Part shown: positions 54,401-60,400 of the stretch, in pieces | Layout of the letters: the number at the start of each line of letters is the position of its first letter | Position numbering within the stretch: position 1 is the stretch's first letter | Origin: Apostichopus californicus | Taxonomy: Eukaryota > Echinodermata > Holothuroidea > Aspidochirotida > Stichopodidae | Length of the DNA: 64,000 bases | NCBI GenBank assembly: GCA_020650975.1 | Contig: JAIPMN010001747.1 | Span: 37,529-101,528, forward strand | Reading direction: 5' to 3' | Translations under genes and position numbers: made by a program | The notes under the pieces: generated by a model | The model's database searches: none | What the model saw: only the letters and a program-made list of their open reading frames with translations | What the model was told of the DNA's origin: nothing

Positions 54401-57400
54401 CTTTCCTTAACTCATCTCTGTGGATATGATTCAGCTAACACCAATAACAGCATGTCAGATGGAGGTATTCCATCCGATTCTTTAACACTTACTAACAAAG
54501 GCTCTAGCAAGTCAAAATCCCAGGACGAACTAATCAGCTCCTCGGAAAGCGTTAGCAAAGCCTTAGAGAATATTAGTGACACTGAGGTCAGCGACGACGA
54601 AAATGTCTCCGTAGTAGATGAGAAAGCGGAACTTAGGGTAGAGTTAGGTCAGGAGAAGGAAGAGGAAAAAGAGCCGCTCGCAGAGGATGCGGACGACGTG
54701 AACGAGAAGTTGGCGGAGAAAGAACCGTTGGTAGATAAAGTGGTGACGCCGGGTACCCCCAAGAGTGTCCGCTTTAACATGATCCCAGAGGTCAACCAGT
54801 TTCAGACGGATGCGGAGAGCCAGGAACTGGAATCAAACCAGTCGGAAGTAGACGAGGACGACCAGGTTCAGGAAAGCAGTTTTCAGACTGTGGGCGCCCT
54901 GTTGGAGAAGAGGGAATCGGGAGACGGCCTGGAGAGCGAGATGTCCGATATCTCCCTGACGGAGGATGAAGACCTGATAGGTGACGGGGACATCTCCGAG
55001 TTCACCAGCGGTGATGACGATAAAGATGACGGCGAAGAAGAATGTAGAAAACCGTTCTTGTCCAAGCCGGAAGGAAAGGGATGTCCCTCGCCCCTGAAGC
55101 AGTCGCTGCCGGAGGAGGAAGCCCCTCTCTCTATGTACGTACCCCCCTCGTACCCAACAGATAGTAGATCAGATCCCATGGACGCTTCAGGTGATTTTGG
55201 TGTCGTGTCGTAGGGTCCGTGCATGCCAGTGTCTCTTGTTTTGAGATTGATACATGCCATCAGTGTGACCTCATTGCATGGTGTATGGTGTATATCTTCA
55301 TGCATCAGTAATCATTTCTCCTCCATACTCTCAATACTGAGAATGCTTCATTTTTTCCTCCTGGGCTTTGCCCAGAGTTTGTTTTTGTACCTTTATTTTG
55401 TATAGTCTGCTCATGGTTTCGAAGTCCTTTCGATGCCGATTCCGAAGTGCATTCTCTGGACCGTCCTCTCTGTGCCTGTTTATTGTTGTTTTTGTTTTAG
55501 ACATTCAAACATTTTCTATATTAACAAAAATCATTCAGAAATTGGCTGAAGTTTACTTACAATATTTGCAGGCTTTTATGTCAACGAATGAAAGGTCTTT
55601 CTCTTTTCTGAACTGTTAAAACCAACCTGATCGGTTCTCTAGCATTATAATTTTACCTTTTGATAGTTGTCATGGTGATCGTTTGTTTGTTTATGTATCT
55701 GTCTTGTATATAAGCTTGGTTTGTGTTAACCCCCCCCCCCACTCAAAGGGGAACATGATTTTTGGCTGAATCAAACCTCAGAAAATGTGGAAGCCTATCT
55801 GACTGATAAAGTTGATTCAATTTTTTAGTTGATCTATGCCTGAAAAGTACAACTACTCCCTTACCTGCCTTCACACCATTATCATATTCTTATCGGTGAA
55901 TTATGGACAGTAGGCACTTGCAAAGGCAAGTCTGAACCGAACTAACATAAAACTTGAATTTACCAAATTTGCATCCCCCATTTCTGGTTATTAAGTCTCT
56001 GTTCTGTAAAAATTGTGTTATTGGTCAGTTTGAATCCTGCTGCCAGGATAATTTTCATTTGTGTATACGTCCTTGACTAAATCAGTTGTGTGCTGTGGCA
56101 TGTTAAGTACATTTTCGTTTTCAGAAGTGCATCCGACTATTCTTTCGTACTCGTCCCTGGAGCATCTTATGAATTAATCTGTTCCATTTGTCGTTATTAC
56201 CTTCTTATATTTCATCATCATTTATTCTTTAAGTTGTAAATCATCGAGCATGTGTATGGTGAAAAGTCAAAAAGTGGCAATATACACACATATATGGAAA
56301 GGTAGCGTTTGCAAATTAACATTATTTTAATTGGAAACTGGTGGTTGTGTACTAACCGTATTTTATACAGCTACCGTATGATCGTTGATATATGTCTTGC
56401 TTGTGCCTCTCTAAACTGTATGCTGGTGATTTTTATGCTAAACTGAGCACTGCTTTATGGTGACAGGCTGTTTGCTTGCTTGATGTAAAAGCAAAGCAAA
56501 AAAATAAAGGGGCAAAATGTTTCCTTTGCAATGTAAATATTTCTTTGGTGATGTGGCCCAATTTCCTATCGAGAAATAACTTTTTTCTGGCAATTAGGAA
56601 ACTGTTGTTAACCATTTCGCAACAGTGATATAACTAACAATGTCACATTTGATTGTTATTTTCTGGAAATTATAACGTCAAAATGTAATATTTTTGAGGA
56701 AGGCCAAAAATTGTAAGAGCTTACAATCAGAATAATGCCCTGTTTCAATTTTACAAGGTAGTGCCATGGAATGGCTTGTATTTGTATCGGGCAAACTAGG
56801 AGCAAACTTAGCCTGATAGGTAACAGCTGAGACATTGGTCCTGCTGGAAGAACACAACGTATCCCTGTTAACAAACGCTAAAAGCTGTTATAATCTGAAC
56901 CTTATCAATAAAAAATCCCCCCCCCCCCCATCTCCCCGCCTCAAAAACATATATTTATTTTGTGTAATTTTTTTTTTTCTTATGAAGGACAGCTTGCTTT
57001 TAGTTACTATAATTTTAGAGAACCCACTTTGAACAGTTATAGTTTCTTGCATATTTTGTCCTTGTAATTATTAACTGTAAACGTTTTTGGTCAATTCAAC
57101 TATATCTTCATTAATCATTATTGTAAACTGCAAACTAACTTCAATATTGTAAAATTCAAACTTGTCAACCAGTTTGTGCATTTCAAGTAACCCCTCGTTA
57201 TATTTGCATGATAAGGTGCATTCAAACCATATATACTTAAAAAAGTAACCCCTCGTTATATTTGCATGATAAGGTGCATTCAAACCATATATACTCTTTT
57301 TTGTTGAAAAAGTAACGTGATTAACCAGATCTGTATTCTTGACTCATAATCACAGTGTACTCGTGATAAAAAATTGTATATCCTTCACCCAGGTAACTGT

Positions 57401-60400
57401 CATAACTCTTTAAATCATGTTTTTCTATCCATGAAACATGAAACAAAAGCATGAATCGGGGAAGAGTATCAGTAATCGGGATTCATATTAAGAAGCAAAA
57501 CAAAGATGAGAGGGATTATCAAACAGAAAACAGATTCTGTACTTCAATTGAAAGAAAGTTTTACAAAATGTTTCAAAACTCGAAGAAAGTCACGTTAACT
57601 AGCGTTAATGCAGGTTGGGCTACTGAAAAAGTAGTGTTATTTTCTAAATTCTAATTTTTGTGTAATTGTAGAATGGTGAAACATCACTGTTGCTTGTTAT
57701 ACTAGATTACAGACAATAGGTGGCAGGGACACTGCTCTGTCATTGTCAATTGGAATTCAAATCCAGAATCGTGTGATTCTAATATTATATTGGAAAACAT
57801 AGAATATAGACTATAAAGCTGAGATAAAAAAAAATTTAAAAAATTTAAGAAAAATCTCATTTGGTGACATCCTCATTTCACTTACTTTCTCAGACCTTAT
57901 CCACATTACCTTAAAAAAAAACATATTGGTGGTACAGTTTATAACTTTGATTTTCTCAGACCTTAACCACATTACTTTAAAAAAAAAACCATATTGGTGG
58001 TACATAACTATTTTATTGCCTCGTACTCACTGTAATCATGTTATCTTTTCCTTGGTATAACTGTATATATACATCACTGGGTATTACCCTTCATAAACTC
58101 TGTTACTCTCTAAACTTTTTCATGAATATTCAGAAACATCTTAAAATCTCAAACTTTAACATCCAGATTCTGTCACAGCATATGTTTTTGTTTATATCTC
58201 AATATTCTTTATGGTGGTACCTTGTCTCATAAATTTCTACTCCTTGTGTAACTCAGCCATGTAACCACTTCTAATTTAAGAAGAAATATTCTCTCTGTTG
58301 ACTATCAACCATGGCAACAGCCATCAATCATGAATATATTACATATTTACATATTTACACATATATCTCTCTAACACATGTCTATCTATGGGCATCTATA
58401 AACCTGTAAATCATATCCTAAAAATAACTCTAACATTAGGAGCAGGTTTAGCCATAACAGAATATTTTGTTGTTGGTTCTCCCTAGAATTTTACTCAATT
58501 AAAACATAAACGTATTAAAGCTTTGAAACTGAATAGCAACACTTCAGACTACAGATATAGTGAATCCAAGGATGGAAGCTATCAAAAGGGGACATTATTT
58601 GTACACACACATAGGTAACAATAGTCAACACAGAAGCGACTAAGCTGATTTAGTTGATAGCCAAGTTTAGTTTAATAGCCAAGTTTAGTTTAATACTTAA
58701 TAGTTTAATACTTAATACAAATTTGAGCAGCTTTTTGCATGACTAATCAATATTGTATATTCAAATCAGCTTGAATGAGATTTTATAAGCTGCTTGTTGA
58801 GAGAATAATTATATGGAAAGAGAAAAAATAACCAAAGCTTAAAATCCCCCCTGGCTTCACGGTTATTACTCACAGTATGTATTCTTCATAATCAGAAATA
58901 TGTATTCCTTGTGGAGTGTTTGGTATTCTGTAATATCCAAGCCAAAAAAAAACAACCTATAATCCTCTTTGATTTTATTACTCACCACTGCATGCATCTT
59001 CCATAAACACAACCAAGATATAATCCTAAATGCCATTCCATTTGCCAAACTCTTCTCCTAAAGCCTCTGACGTAAAAAGCAAATGCTTCAACCCCCCTCC
59101 CTTTCCCAATTCACCTTTAAACAACGAAACTCCCTCCCCCGCCCCAGTCTCCAAAAAGAACCCCAAACCTTTGACGTTACTTTTGATGAGTCATTTTTTC
59201 TCTTTGTGTGCGTCATTTTCCCCCAGCTCGGAATCACAAGGACCCTCGGAAGAAAGGTACATTGCTCGTTTCATATTTACTACATTTTGCTTTTATTTTC
59301 CAACGGAAACCAAAAATATAAAAAAAAACTCCCTTCAAAACTGTGGCTGCTACACGGAATGTTGTGTTACCTTCATCTACTCGTTCAGCATATTATATTT
59401 GCATGCTTTGACCTATGTAAAAAAAATATAGTTAAAAGATTATAATGGTAGTATGGTATTACAAGGTGCTGTTTATTTTACATAGGAGGAAACTTCGCAC
59501 ACTTTTTTCTTTAAAAGGGAACGTTTCAACGAAATGATCATATGAACTTCAAAGTTTGTATATGTTCCACCATCGACGTCATTGTTAATAACTATGAACA
59601 TAATCGGACGAAATATAAGTAAATTTTCCTAGGATACCCTTTACTGTAATTTCTTCCAAATTGTAAAATGTTTTGACATGTGAAGTTTCTCAGTTCTTCC
59701 TTCCAACATTACGAATGGGTACAGGATAAATCTATTAAGTTATAGGCAGTTTTCTATTGAACGAGTTTCTGGAAAATTTGTAACCCAGAGGTCACTGGCT
59801 CGAATCCCACTCTAGCCAGAAATTTATTTGCTCAAGTTACTGGAATAGTCCAGTTTAAACTGAAGTCAAGACAAAACTGTGTGTGCTGCCCTCACTGTAG
59901 ACAAAACTGTGTGTGCTGCCCTCACTGTTTGTCGGATATGCACCACTTACCACTAGACAACCAGCTAACCAAAAATGAGGCAAAGACAGGCGTAACCTTT
60001 CTGTCTTTGCCACATTTATGGTCAGCTGGTTGTTTAGCAGCACATATCCGACAGGCAGTGAGGGCAGCACACTAAATGGTTTGACGATTCAAACATTTTT
60101 AATTTCATCATTGACAGTAAAAAAAATTGAAAGGAAAATGGTAATTGGCATTAGCAAGATGTCAAGCAATGACTTCAGGATTAAAAGATTTGACATATTT
60201 ACAGAAGGCTCGAAGTCAATCGGTTGTTACTTTTTATACTTTAAGCAAAACTTGTTAGTTTGGACACAGACAGTTTTTCTGTTAAAGGGTAATGCTTGAA
60301 AGTATGCTTGAAAGTAGATGAGAGCATTGCTCTGCATGCATATATTTCTCAACAGAATTGAGAGCATTTCATATAGAACTTTAAGCATTGATGAGTTGGG

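Noticed and set aside
57811-58005. 64-codon minus-strand frame with an internal peptide repeat
   Set aside because: The peptide repeat simply mirrors the 66-bp tandem duplication in an A-rich intron.
59785-59820. A functional tRNA gene
   Set aside because: Only a B-box-like segment is present. No A box, no acceptor stem and no anticodon arm can be folded around it.
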